From positions 1 to 64,000 of the forward strand of contig JAQTTH010000015.1 in assembly GCA_028710895.1 (NCBI GenBank): a stretch of 64,000 nucleotides of DNA, in the 5' to 3' direction. The translations under genes and the position numbers were made by a program. Within the stretch, counting starts at the first letter, position 1; each line of letters opens with the position of its first letter. The notes under the pieces were generated by a model that saw only the letters and a list, made by a program, of their open reading frames with translations, did not search any database and had not been told where the DNA came from. Origin of the DNA: Paludibacter sp. Its GTDB lineage: Bacteria; Bacteroidota; Bacteroidia; Bacteroidales; Paludibacteraceae. Positions 51,586-59,814 of this stretch are shown one piece after another.

Positions 51586-51771
51586 ATGAACACTACGCAG
51601 CTTAAGGGCGACTGGGAACAACAAAAAGGCAAACTGAAACAAAAGTTTGCCACACTTACCGATAACGATTTATTGTTCTCGGAAGGTAAAAAAGAAGAAA
51701 TGTTTGGACGATTACAAACTAAACTTGGTAAAACCAAAGAAGAGCTTCACAAAATCATATCGGGTTTATAA
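51586..51771 (+). CDS. csbD: CsbD family general stress protein
   Basis: A 61-residue soluble protein with the CsbD signature: QLKGDWEQQKGKLKQKFATL at residues 5-24, followed by a TDNDL start of the second helix and GRLQTKLGKTKEELHK. CsbD proteins are abundant small stress proteins, first described as sigma-B dependent in Bacillus; their biochemical role is unknown. The gene is the first of an operon with a lipoprotein (20-bp gap) and carries the best-matching operator (site 16). It is the clearest pointer that the regulon answers to stress. Confidence 0.92.
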   Translation: MNTTQLKGDWEQQKGKLKQKFATLTDNDLLFSEGKKEEMFGRLQTKLGKTKEELHKIISGL

Positions 51772-51791
51772 ACTACATAAAACAACTATAT

Positions 51792-52250
51792 ATGAAAAAT
51801 TTATCGTTTACAATAGCTATTCTCTTTAGTACTGTTTTACTTGCCGGATGTATGTCATCCGAACAAAAAAAGCAAGCTGCCGACGCACAGGTTGTAATTG
51901 CTACCGACAATCTGAATAAGGTACAGGCAAATGCTGATGTTGTAGCCGAAAAAGCTGCAACCGAGGATCAATTAAAAACATTCAGGTTGGAGTCGGATCT
52001 CAAAATCAAGAACAACGAAGTCAGCATTGCTGAATTGAAGCTAAAGATGAATAAACCCGGAACTACACATGATCAGATGTACGCAAAGAGAATTGATTCA
52101 TTGGAGTTCAGAAACTCCAATCTCAAAAAGCGCATGAGCGATTACGAACAGACTCACAGCGACTGGGAAAAGTTCAAACGTGATTTCAATCGCGACCTTG
52201 ACGATCTTGGAGACAAGCTGAAAAGTATTGCTAAAGAGAGCAGAAAGTAA
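51792..52250 (+). CDS. Coiled-coil lipoprotein, paralogue of the gene at 9420
   Basis: A 152-residue lipoprotein (lipobox Cys20, LLAGC). The mature part is a helical domain with Ala/Gln/Lys repeats (~25-90) and a C-terminal stretch DWEKFKRDFNRDLDDLGDKL that aligns with the end of the protein at 9420. Both are in operons headed by the shared operator. Here the partner is csbD, 20 bp upstream. It probably sits on the periplasmic face of a membrane. No enzymatic motif and no named family. Confidence 0.78.
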   Translation: MKNLSFTIAILFSTVLLAGCMSSEQKKQAADAQVVIATDNLNKVQANADVVAEKAATEDQLKTFRLESDLKIKNNEVSIAELKLKMNKPGTTHDQMYAKRIDSLEFRNSNLKKRMSDYEQTHSDWEKFKRDFNRDLDDLGDKLKSIAKESRK

Positions 52251-52262
52251 ACATTCGTTTGT

Positions 52263-52293
52263 AAAAAAGGCAGTCCGTGTGACTGCTTTTTTT
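52263..52293 (+). terminator. Rho-independent terminator of csbD operon
   Basis: AAAAAAGGCAGTC pairs with GACTGCTTTTTTT around a 5-base loop. Confidence 0.9.
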
Positions 52294-52303
52294 GTTTGCA
52301 AAC

Positions 52304-52368
52304 ATGTGAATATTGTAACTCTTAGCCTGAATTGTGTAAACTGAGTGATTGTATTACAGCTATCTTTA
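52304..52368 (+). promoter_or_regulatory. Shared operator and -7 box (site 17, porin-like barrel)
   Basis: CATGTGAATATTGTAAC-type distal half is followed by GAATTGTGTAAA. The cores lie at 52314 and 52335 (21 bp), with TTTA at 52365-52368 after 24 bp (CTATCTTTA). Confidence 0.84.
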
Positions 52369-52408
52369 CCCCAATCATTATACGTAAATAATCAGGCATT
52401 AAACGAAC

Positions 52409-53089
52409 ATGAAAATATCGAAAATCATAGGATTAGTTATACTCATACTCGCTGCAATTGTACCTTGTAAAGCTCAGGAAGCAGAAGGTATTGAACTGGG
52501 TGTAAAAGGCGGATTGAATTTATCAGACCTCTATACTACTGATGCTTCAGTATCCGATTTAAATTATGGTCTGAATGCCGGTGTTTATGCTAAATTGAAT
52601 GTGACCAACAGATTGGCCATACAACCCGAATTCTATGTTTCAACAAAAGGTGCAAGTATTCGATACAACAATGCATTGTTGACAGGAACTGCTAATTTTC
52701 AATTGACTTACCTGGAACTACCAGTGCTTGGAGCAATCAAACTCTCCCAACATCTGAGTCTGCATTTCGGTCCTTATGTATCGTGCCTGGTGGGTGCTAA
52801 AGTAATGAATGGTGCTAATGTCACGCTATTCAATTTTGAACAAAATATCGATATCAACAAGTTTAACTGGATAGATGCAGGTCTGATACTGGGAGCCGGC
52901 ATAGAAGTCAGAACAGTTACGGTAGGTTTGCAATACACGTACGGCTTTGTGAAAGTGGGACGGACTCAAACATTTTTAGGTACAACCTACAAAATTCCCG
53001 ATACAAACAACGGTGTTGTCAGTTTCTACTTAGCTATTCCAATTAATAAAATGGAAAAAAATCCAATAACAAATCAATATCAACTTTAA
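52409..53089 (+). CDS. Outer-membrane beta-barrel protein (PorT-like)
   Basis: A 226-residue protein: signal peptide (MKISKIIGLVILILAAIVPC, cleaved near CKAQ), then a single beta-barrel domain with alternating strands. The GVKGGLNLSDLYT opening and the LGAGIEVRTVTVGLQYTYG segment are typical of the PorT/OMP_b-brl_2 family of eight-strand barrels in Bacteroidota. Its cargo is not known. It lies behind operator site 17, with the 48-residue membrane protein gene following by 11 bp. Confidence 0.85.
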   Translation: MKISKIIGLVILILAAIVPCKAQEAEGIELGVKGGLNLSDLYTTDASVSDLNYGLNAGVYAKLNVTNRLAIQPEFYVSTKGASIRYNNALLTGTANFQLTYLELPVLGAIKLSQHLSLHFGPYVSCLVGAKVMNGANVTLFNFEQNIDINKFNWIDAGLILGAGIEVRTVTVGLQYTYGFVKVGRTQTFLGTTYKIPDTNNGVVSFYLAIPINKMEKNPITNQYQL

Positions 53090-53100
53090 AAACAATCAAT

Positions 53101-53247
53101 ATGAGCTCTCTCCTTTATTTAATTGCCCTAATACTTATCATTTGTTGGGCCATCGGTTTTTTCGCATACAGCTTAGGTGGAATCATTCATATTCTACTTA
53201 TATTAGCAGTGATATCTATACTTTTCAGAATAATAAGAGGAAGGTAA
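53101..53247 (+). CDS. Lmo0937-type small membrane protein (48 residues)
   Basis: A 48-residue protein that begins MSSLLYLIALILIICWAIGF, has two helices (~3-23 and ~27-43) with a Gly-Gly turn, and ends RIIRGR. This matches the Lmo0937/DUF5670 family of tiny membrane proteins commonly found next to stress genes. It starts 11 bp after the barrel gene, so it is part of the operon driven by site 17. Confidence 0.82.
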   Translation: MSSLLYLIALILIICWAIGFFAYSLGGIIHILLILAVISILFRIIRGR

Positions 53248-53288
53248 GTTACAATCCAGTTCAACTAATAAGATTCAATTCAAAATAA

Positions 53289-53317
53289 TAGAGGATGTCT
53301 CCAAAAGGCATTCTCTA
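53289..53317 (+). terminator. Terminator-like hairpin
   Basis: TAGAGGATG pairs with CATTCTCTA and is followed by TTTCTATTT. The rest of the gap 53248-53592 is AT-rich; no gene is seen in it. Confidence 0.65.
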
Positions 53318-53592
53318 TTTCTATTTAATGTAAAATTAAAGATTCAATAAAAGAGTTTTTGGTTGTAGTCTATCTGGTTTAGTCAAGAACCACAATTAAT
53401 TTATCAAAAAAACAAATCTACAGCAACTATTAAAACAAAAATATAGTTGTAGATTTGCAATTAGTTATTTAAATACGACAACTGATTATGAGTAAGATCT
53501 AAATCAATTACACCATATATATCTTACAAAGCAGAAATTCTGTATCGGGTACATAGAAATTCAACATAAAAACTATCAAAATTCTCAATCAT

Positions 53593-54003
53593 ATGGCTAT
53601 TCAAACTGAGTTTACACTTCGACCAAGATCACGTGGTTTTCATATAATTACCGACGAAGTAATCAGCAACCTACCCAAATTACCCGAAGCCGGACTATTG
53701 AACCTATTCATGAAGCACACATCGGCAGCTTTGAGCATCAATGAGAATGCCGACCCCGATGTTCAGACTGATTTGAGCAAAATATTTGATAACCTGATTG
53801 CTGAGCGCGAACCCTATTATGTACATACACTCGAAGGTGACGACGATATGCCGGCACATGCCAAATCAAGCATTGTGGGTGTAAGTTTAAGTATTCCTAT
53901 TACGAACGGAAGACTAAATTTAGGTACCTGGCAGGGCATTTACCTCTGTGAATTCCGTCTGCGTGGAAAAAGCAGAAAGATTGTGGCAACAATAATAAGT
54001 TGA
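53593..54003 (+). CDS. YjbQ family (UPF0047) protein
   Basis: A 136-residue soluble protein of the YjbQ/UPF0047 family, some members of which have weak thiamine-phosphate synthase activity. Signatures are the N-terminal FTLRPRSRGFHIITDEV, FMKHTSAALSINENADPDV with the conserved His/Ser/Asn cluster near residue 45, and HAKSSIVGVSLSIPI plus LGTWQGIYLCEFR toward the C-terminus. It is complete. It stands between an AT-rich gap and the ArsR-type regulator, without the shared operator. Confidence 0.9.
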   Translation: MAIQTEFTLRPRSRGFHIITDEVISNLPKLPEAGLLNLFMKHTSAALSINENADPDVQTDLSKIFDNLIAEREPYYVHTLEGDDDMPAHAKSSIVGVSLSIPITNGRLNLGTWQGIYLCEFRLRGKSRKIVATIIS

Positions 54004-54135
54004 GCTAATTAGTTACAAACATCAACAACTTCCCCCCTTTTTATCGTTAAATATTTTCTGATTATTTTGTTGTTTGAAAAAGTATTTAGATATTTGTCTA
54101 ATAATACAAATATATAATTGAAAGTATCCAATACA

Positions 54136-54390
54136 ATGAACGATGTATTCAAAGCATTAAACGATCCTGCACGACGGGAAATTCTCAAAATGCTTCAGAA
54201 ACAGGACATGATGGCTGGCGACATTGCTGCTAAGTTCGACATGACTGCTCCAAGCATTTCGCATCACCTCGACAAATTGAAACGGGCAGGCCTTGTAACT
54301 ACGGTTAAACAGGGACAATTTGTACTTTATTCCATCAATACAACCATTATTGATGATCTGCTTCAGTATATTCTAACACTCAAAAAATAA
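54136..54390 (+). CDS. ArsR-type transcriptional regulator (SdpR-like)
   Basis: An 84-residue winged helix protein: NDVFKALNDPARREILKMLQ at the start, recognition region KFDMTAPSISHHLDKLKRAG and the wing TTVKQGQFVLYS. It lacks the cysteines of metal-sensing ArsR proteins. The next gene, 4 bp downstream, encodes an SdpI-like immunity protein, so the pair resembles the SdpR/SdpI module of Bacillus, in which the regulator represses its own operon. ATG 54136 is chosen over TTG 54118. Confidence 0.87.
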   Translation: MNDVFKALNDPARREILKMLQKQDMMAGDIAAKFDMTAPSISHHLDKLKRAGLVTTVKQGQFVLYSINTTIIDDLLQYILTLKK

Positions 54391-54394
54391 ATTT

Positions 54395-55018
54395 ATGAAC
54401 AAGTATTTGAAAGAAATCATTTTGTGGGTTTTAATTATAATGCCATTAGCATACCTGGCAACAGTATGGAAGACTTTACCGGCTCAGGTTCCCTCCCACT
54501 TCGATTTTGAAGGAAATGTGAATGGTTGGACAGCCAAACCCGATTTAATCTGGTTGATATTAGGATTAGGACTCGGCACATATATTCTAATGCTGTTTAT
54601 TCCACGGTTCGATCCTAAAAAGAAAATTGAACAAATGGGTGAAAAGTATTATTCCATGCGTTTATTGATGGGAGTTTTCATGTCGTTAATATCGCTTTAC
54701 ATATTATATGCAGGCAATGCCGGCAAAGTAAATTCATTTCTATTGATAGGTTTAGTGGGTGGTTTATATGCAGTGCTCGGAAATTATATGCAGGCATTAA
54801 AGCCAAATTATTTTATAGGATTTCGTACGCCCTGGACACTTGAGAGTGAAGATACCTGGAAGAAAACACACAGACTTGCCGGAAGATTGTGGATGATTGG
54901 TGGGTTAATTATCATCATTATCTCCTGGCTGGCAACCAACAGCTCGATACTTGGTATTTCATTTGGGGTCATCACTGCAATAATTGCTATCATTCCATAC
55001 ATTTATTCTTATTTATAA
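54395..55018 (+). CDS. SdpI-like membrane protein
   Basis: A 207-residue protein with about six transmembrane helices. The N-terminal DUF1648 part contains WKTLPAQVPSHFDFEGNVNG (~25-44), and the SdpI part has the characteristic NYFIGFRTPWTLESEDTWKK (~138-157) followed by HRLAGRLW. In Bacillus, SdpI gives immunity to the SdpC toxin and signals to SdpR. In other phyla the pair is often found without SdpC, and no toxin gene is visible here. It overlaps no other gene and is 24 bp from the hydrolase gene. Confidence 0.88.
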   Translation: MNKYLKEIILWVLIIMPLAYLATVWKTLPAQVPSHFDFEGNVNGWTAKPDLIWLILGLGLGTYILMLFIPRFDPKKKIEQMGEKYYSMRLLMGVFMSLISLYILYAGNAGKVNSFLLIGLVGGLYAVLGNYMQALKPNYFIGFRTPWTLESEDTWKKTHRLAGRLWMIGGLIIIIISWLATNSSILGISFGVITAIIAIIPYIYSYL

Positions 55019-55041
55019 TATCTTAAAAATCATGCATCAAA

Positions 55042-56442
55042 ATGAAACGAAATTTATTCATTAGTCTGTTGCTGACAATTTCAGCATTTGGTTTCAGTCA
55101 GGACATTACAGGTGACTGGAATGGAGCACTTAAAGTTGGTGGTATGCAATTGCGTTTGGTGTTTCACATCACCAAAACAGATGCAGTTTATTCGGCTACT
55201 ATGGACAGTCCCGATCAGGGAGCTAAAGGTATTCCTATGAGTAAAGTCACCTACGGAAATCAGATATTGACAGTAGAAATGGCTGCCGCGAATATTAATT
55301 ACAGCGGAACATTTGATAACAAGGAAACCGTTACAGGAACATTCAATCAGGGTGGACAGTCATTTCCATTGGTTCTGACACGAAAAGCAATTGAAAAAGT
55401 GGAAGCAAAACGTCCGCAAAATCCTGTAAAGCCTTACCCATATTACTCGGAAGAAGTTACATTCATGAATGTAAAAGACAGCATTAAACTGGCCGGAACA
55501 TTGACTCTGCCGAAGAAAGAAGGTAAATTCCCGGTAGTGGTGATGATAACCGGTAGCGGACCTCAAAACCGCGACGAGGAATTGATGGGTCATAAACCGT
55601 TTTTGGTTATTGCCGACTACCTTACCCGCAACGGGATTGGCGTATTGCGTTACGACGACCGTGGTTGCTACGAATCAAAAGGGAACTTTGCAAAAGCAAC
55701 TACTAATGATTTTGCCACCGATGTGGATGCAGCTGTCAATTACCTGAAAACCCGCAAAGACATCGACTCAAAGAAGATAGGACTGATTGGTCACAGCGAA
55801 GGTGGTATTATTGCTCCGATAGTTGCTTCGAAAAATAAAAGCGTTAGTTACATTGTGCTTATGGCCGGTACTGCAATTCCGGGAAGCGAACTGTTGCTTC
55901 GTCAACAGGATTTGATTGGACGTGCATCAGGTATGAAAGACGATGATTTGAAAACTGCCGCTGAACTGAACACCCATATTTATAAATTAGTGGATCAATA
56001 TCAAAACCCCGATACTCTGAAAGCAAAAATCAGCAATTATTTACTGGATGAAGCTAAGAAACATCCTGATATGAAAATGCCGGAAGGAAAGACAGTGAAT
56101 GACGTTATTGAATTGCAACTTTCGCAACTTATGTCGCCCTGGATGCTGAACTTTATCCGCTATAACCCCGCTCCTATCCTCGAAAAAGTTACATGCCCCG
56201 TATTGGCTATCAATGGTGACAAAGATTTGCAGGTTCCTGCAAACGTAAATCTTCCAGCCATTGAGAAAGCATTGAAAAAAGGCGGTAACAAGAAAGGCAC
56301 TATCAAAGAATTGCCCGGATTGAATCACCTGTTCCAGGAATGCAAAACCGGATTACCAACCGAGTATGGAGAAATTGAACAAACTGTATCGCCCGTGGCA
56401 TTGGAAACAATGGTAAACTGGATAAAAGAAGTCGTTCACTAA
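55042..56442 (+). CDS. Exported alpha/beta hydrolase
   Basis: A 466-residue protein with a signal peptide (~1-20, ending FGFSQ). A lipocalin-like beta domain (~22-115, DITGDWNGALKVGGMQLRLV) is fused to an alpha/beta hydrolase (~135-466). The oxyanion region is MITGSGPQNRDEE, the nucleophile Ser252 in IGHSEGG, the Asp in AINGDKDLQVP (~394) and the His in GLNHLFQ (~427), so the triad is intact. Exported hydrolases of this fused plan are common in Bacteroidota and are thought to be esterases or peptidases. The substrate is unknown. Confidence 0.86.
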   Translation: MKRNLFISLLLTISAFGFSQDITGDWNGALKVGGMQLRLVFHITKTDAVYSATMDSPDQGAKGIPMSKVTYGNQILTVEMAAANINYSGTFDNKETVTGTFNQGGQSFPLVLTRKAIEKVEAKRPQNPVKPYPYYSEEVTFMNVKDSIKLAGTLTLPKKEGKFPVVVMITGSGPQNRDEELMGHKPFLVIADYLTRNGIGVLRYDDRGCYESKGNFAKATTNDFATDVDAAVNYLKTRKDIDSKKIGLIGHSEGGIIAPIVASKNKSVSYIVLMAGTAIPGSELLLRQQDLIGRASGMKDDDLKTAAELNTHIYKLVDQYQNPDTLKAKISNYLLDEAKKHPDMKMPEGKTVNDVIELQLSQLMSPWMLNFIRYNPAPILEKVTCPVLAINGDKDLQVPANVNLPAIEKALKKGGNKKGTIKELPGLNHLFQECKTGLPTEYGEIEQTVSPVALETMVNWIKEVVH

Positions 56443-56462
56443 TCATTTTCTTCATCGTGAGA

Positions 56463-56572
56463 CACTGTCAGGGTCTTCGACCGCTGACAGGTCTAGTTTT
56501 CATATAACCCTATCAACAATAAAAAACGTATTCTCCATAACCCTGTCAGTAGTCGAAGACTCTGACAGCGGT
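56463..56572. repeat. CTGTCAG/CTGACAG hairpin elements
   Basis: CACTGTCAGGGTCTTCGACC plus GCTGACAGG forms one hairpin at 56463-56491. A second at 56541-56572 reads CCCTGTCAGTAGTCGAAGAC plus TCTGACAGCGG. They belong to the same family as 48667-48698. Confidence 0.6.
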
Positions 56573-56590
56573 TCAAAATAAACCACAACC

Positions 56591-57505
56591 ATGCCTAACC
56601 TGAATGAAGAAAATATCAAGCAACATATCAAAGAACAAATTGCTTTTAATAGTGGTAAAAATTTGTTGGCAAGCGAAGAAGTAAATACGCTGCAATTGAT
56701 AGACGTGACAGAATCGTTGGTGGAAACCATACGAAATATGGATGCGGAAACCGAGAAACAAATGATTGATTTTTTGACCGACGAAGCCCTCCAGGAATTT
56801 TGCCGCGTGAATCAGTATTTCTCATTCAACACTGAATCCGTCAACGAGCTAAAAGCGATCTATGCATTGCTAAATCGGAATATCCGCGCACTCGACAACA
56901 ATGCCAACCAAGCTACTCTCATTGCCCTGAGCCAACAACATTATGCCAACTTATGCAACTGGTTGGTGCAAACCAATGCTTTTGCAGGAAAAATGTATGA
57001 CAACAACGAGGAGACCGTGCAAGCCGTTGCTTGTTCGGAATATGCACCAGACCTACAACTGGCTTTGCTTCACATTGATTTAGAGAGCTTACAACATCCC
57101 ATCCTGGACATTGGTTGCGGGCGTGAAATGAACCTTGTGAATTACCTACGCGATAACGGCTATGAAGCTTATGGCATTGATCGCTTTGACAATGAGAATC
57201 CGTATTATACCAAAGCTGATTGGTTGGAATATGCTTATGAACCCGGGAAATGGGGAACAATCATCAGCAATCTGGGATTTTCAAATCATTTTGTGCATCA
57301 TAACTTACGTGCCGATGGTAATTTTCGGGAATATGCCCAAAAGTACATGGAAATACTGGCCTCACTGAAAGCAGGCGGTAGTTTTCACTATGCTCCCGAC
57401 CTGCCGTTTATCGAAAAACATTTGGATAAGCAGAAGTACGCGTTCAGTGGATTTCAGATTGAGGGATATGATTTCAGAGCGAGTAAAGTAACAGCGAAAT
57501 GCTAA
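56591..57505 (+). CDS. SAM-dependent methyltransferase
   Basis: A 304-residue soluble protein. The N-terminal ~170 residues are helical with no known motif. The methyltransferase core has motif I PILDIGCGREMNLVNYL (~174-190), an acidic residue after the second strand (GIDRF, ~200) and a post-core region. The G-rich loop is LDIGCGR, near the usual DxGxG. Its substrate is not known. The start at 56591 gives a complete domain. It lies 60-150 bp before prolyl-tRNA synthetase, with a -7 box between, so it is probably transcribed separately. Confidence 0.78.
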   Translation: MPNLNEENIKQHIKEQIAFNSGKNLLASEEVNTLQLIDVTESLVETIRNMDAETEKQMIDFLTDEALQEFCRVNQYFSFNTESVNELKAIYALLNRNIRALDNNANQATLIALSQQHYANLCNWLVQTNAFAGKMYDNNEETVQAVACSEYAPDLQLALLHIDLESLQHPILDIGCGREMNLVNYLRDNGYEAYGIDRFDNENPYYTKADWLEYAYEPGKWGTIISNLGFSNHFVHHNLRADGNFREYAQKYMEILASLKAGGSFHYAPDLPFIEKHLDKQKYAFSGFQIEGYDFRASKVTAKC

Positions 57506-57560
57506 GATTGTATTCAAACCCTACTCTGCCATTATGTTTAGTAGTTTCCTGAAAAATGAT

Positions 57561-57568
57561 TATCTTTG
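57561..57568 (+). promoter_or_regulatory. Bacteroidetes -7 box before prolyl-tRNA synthetase
   Basis: TATCTTTG matches the TAnnTTTG consensus and lies about 80 bp before the start codon of proS. It has no 21-bp-spaced operator upstream. Confidence 0.55.
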
Positions 57569-57650
57569 CACTCCTTTTAATGATTGGTTAATTACTTAAC
57601 CGGTTATGTTGCAATCGTACATCGTAAATATAAAATCGTAAATAGAATAT

Positions 57651-59123
57651 ATGGCAAAAGAATTGACTTCGCGCAGCGAAAACTACTCACAATGGTACAA
57701 TGACTTAGTAATGAAAGCCGACCTGGCCGAAAACTCAGCGGTACGTGGTTGTATGGTTATTAAACCTTACGGATACGCCATCTGGGAAAAAATACAGGCC
57801 GAACTGGATCGTATGTTCAAAGAAACAGGCCATGTAAACGCATACTTCCCGTTGTTTATTCCTAAATCGTTTTTGAGTAAAGAAGCCGAACACGTTGACG
57901 GTTTTGCGAAAGAATGTGCCGTTGTAACACACCACCGCCTGATGGCCGACCCAAATGGCAAAGGACTTATTGTGGACCCGGACGCAAAACTGGAAGAAGA
58001 ACTGATTGTTCGCCCCACTTCCGAAACCATTATCTGGAATACGTATAAAGGTTGGATACAGTCGTACCGCGATCTGCCAATTCTTGTAAATCAATGGGCG
58101 AATGTGGTTCGGTGGGAAATGCGCACGCGCTTGTTCCTTCGTACGGCTGAGTTCTTGTGGCAGGAAGGTCACACAGCACATGCTACCGAAGCCGAAGCTG
58201 TGGAAGAAGCCCGCAAAATGTTAGAGGTTTATGCCGACTTTGCCGAACGCTTTATGGCTGTTCCGGTACTGAAAGGTGTAAAATCGGCTAACGAGCGTTT
58301 TGCCGGTGCGTTGGACACTTACTGTATCGAGGCATTGATGCAGGACGGAAAAGCATTGCAGGCCGGAACGTCGCACTTTCTCGGTCAGAATTTTGCCAAA
58401 GCATTTGATGTGACATTCCTGGATAAAAACAATAAACTGGATCATGTTTGGGCTACTTCGTGGGGTGTTTCTACCCGACTGATGGGTGCGCTTATTATGA
58501 CTCACTCCGACGATAATGGGTTGGTGCTCCCTCCTAACCTCGCTCCTTTCCAAGTGGTGATTGTGCCTATCTATAAAAACGAAGAACAACTGGCTGCCAT
58601 CAGCGAGCAGGTAGCTGTTATCACTGCCAAGCTAAAAGCTCTCGGCATTAGCGTGAAATTTGATAACAACGACAACAAAAAACCGGGTTGGAAATTTGCC
58701 GAATACGAATTGAAAGGTGTGCCAGTGCGTTTGGCAATGGGTGCCCGCGATTTGGAAAACGGAACGGTAGAAGTTGCCCGCCGCGACACCTTAAGCAAAG
58801 AAACTGTATCGATAGAAGGCGTTGAAACCTATATCGACCAATTGCTGAAAGATATTCAGGCCAATATTTACCAGAAAGCATTCGACTACCGCGCTTCGGT
58901 TACCCGCAACGTAGATTCGTACGACGAATTTAAAGTGGAAATTGAAAAAGGCGGATTCCTGATGTGCCACTGGGACGGAACTCCCGAAACCGAGGAAAAA
59001 ATCAAGGAAGATACCAAAGCCACTATCCGCTGTATTCCGTTGAATGGCGATACCACGCCGGGCGTATGTATGGTTACCGGAAAACCTTCGGCACAACGCG
59101 TAGTGTTTGCGAGAGCATATTAA
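57651..59123 (+). CDS. proS: Prolyl-tRNA synthetase (eukaryote-like type)
   Basis: A 490-residue class II aminoacyl-tRNA synthetase that charges tRNA-Pro. It lacks the inserted editing domain of the long bacterial form and is the shorter archaeal/eukaryotic-like type. Motif 2 is seen in [29 protein letters not shown] (cited in parts), the proline-specific [13 protein letters not shown] at ~240, and motif 3 in [15 protein letters not shown]. The C-terminal anticodon-binding domain (from ~300) ends in VFARAY. Start and stop are clear. A strong terminator follows. Confidence 0.96.
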   Translation: MAKELTSRSENYSQWYNDLVMKADLAENSAVRGCMVIKPYGYAIWEKIQAELDRMFKETGHVNAYFPLFIPKSFLSKEAEHVDGFAKECAVVTHHRLMADPNGKGLIVDPDAKLEEELIVRPTSETIIWNTYKGWIQSYRDLPILVNQWANVVRWEMRTRLFLRTAEFLWQEGHTAHATEAEAVEEARKMLEVYADFAERFMAVPVLKGVKSANERFAGALDTYCIEALMQDGKALQAGTSHFLGQNFAKAFDVTFLDKNNKLDHVWATSWGVSTRLMGALIMTHSDDNGLVLPPNLAPFQVVIVPIYKNEEQLAAISEQVAVITAKLKALGISVKFDNNDNKKPGWKFAEYELKGVPVRLAMGARDLENGTVEVARRDTLSKETVSIEGVETYIDQLLKDIQANIYQKAFDYRASVTRNVDSYDEFKVEIEKGGFLMCHWDGTPETEEKIKEDTKATIRCIPLNGDTTPGVCMVTGKPSAQRVVFARAY

Positions 59124-59147
59124 ACAGCGCTAAGCGATTCAAAAAGA

Positions 59148-59180
59148 AAGGCTTCACATACTGTTTGTGAAGCCTTTTTT
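59148..59180 (+). terminator. Rho-independent terminator of proS
   Basis: AAGGCTTCACA pairs with TGTGAAGCCTTTTTT around a 6-base loop. Confidence 0.92.
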
Positions 59181-59210
59181 GTTTGAAAGAATTGCGGAGT
59201 AACTAAATTG

Positions 59211-59630
59211 GAACCCGCAGTAACGAGTTTGAACATCGCAGTGACAAGTTTGGAACCCGCAGTAACGAGTTTGATAGTCGCAGTAACAAGTTTGAATGTC
59301 GCAGTAACGAATTTGGAACTCGCAGTAACAAGTTTGATAGTCGCAGTAACGAATTTGGAACTTGCAGTAACGAGTTTGATAGTCGCAGTAACAAGTTTGG
59401 AACCCGCAGTAACGAATTTGATAGTTGCAGTAACAAGTTTGATAGTCGCAGTAACAAGTTTGATAGTCGCAGTAACGAATTTGGAACTCGCAGTAACGAA
59501 TTTGATAGTCGCAGTAACGAGTTTGAAAGTCGCAGTAACGAGTTTGAACATCGCAGTAACAAGTTTGAAAGTCGCAGTAACAAGTTTGATAATCACAGTA
59601 ACGAGTTTGGAACTTGCAGTAACAGTTTAT
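59211..59630. repeat. Perfect-period tandem array, 20 units of 21 bp
   Basis: Twenty consecutive units of exactly 21 bp share the core (C/T)GCAGTAAC(G/A)A(G/A)TTTG, preceded by a four-base head of only a few types (GAAC, ATAG, AACA, AAAG). A degenerate unit precedes the array at about 59187-59210 (TTGCGGAGTAACTAAATTG). Because 21 is a multiple of three, every reading frame without an internal stop stays open. Several long frames arise on both strands, none with other evidence of being a gene. The array lies just after the proS terminator. Confidence 0.92.
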
Positions 59631-59814
59631 TGAATAGACCCTACTTAAATAATCGCGTACAGAATTTACCAGATAAATTAGGTTAATTAATAAATAGTAT
59701 TTATCTTTGGAACTTGATTGAGAAAATACAACTGACAATGGCGATATATGGATACGAAGGTGGGGATGTTTTAGTGTTAACTGTAAGCTTGAAGAATAAA
59801 CTGATAACTTTAAT

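Noticed and set aside
1385-52368. Operator read by a LytTR-type response regulator
   Set aside because: LytTR proteins also use direct repeats about 21-22 bp apart, and the reverse-strand AGTTACA resembles their half-site. But no LytTR gene is in the window and the half-site fits only in part. Kept as the main alternative to the AraC hypothesis.
59211-59630. CRISPR array
   Set aside because: The units are 21 bp with no unique spacers between them, and there are no cas genes. The same holds for the arrays at 13709 and 44228.
59120-59738. Several long open frames on both strands with heptad-like proteins (e.g. AVTSL or KLVTA repeats)
   Set aside because: They come from the 21-bp tandem array, whose period is a multiple of three, so every frame without a stop stays open on both strands. 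There is no independent start signal, homology or promoter.
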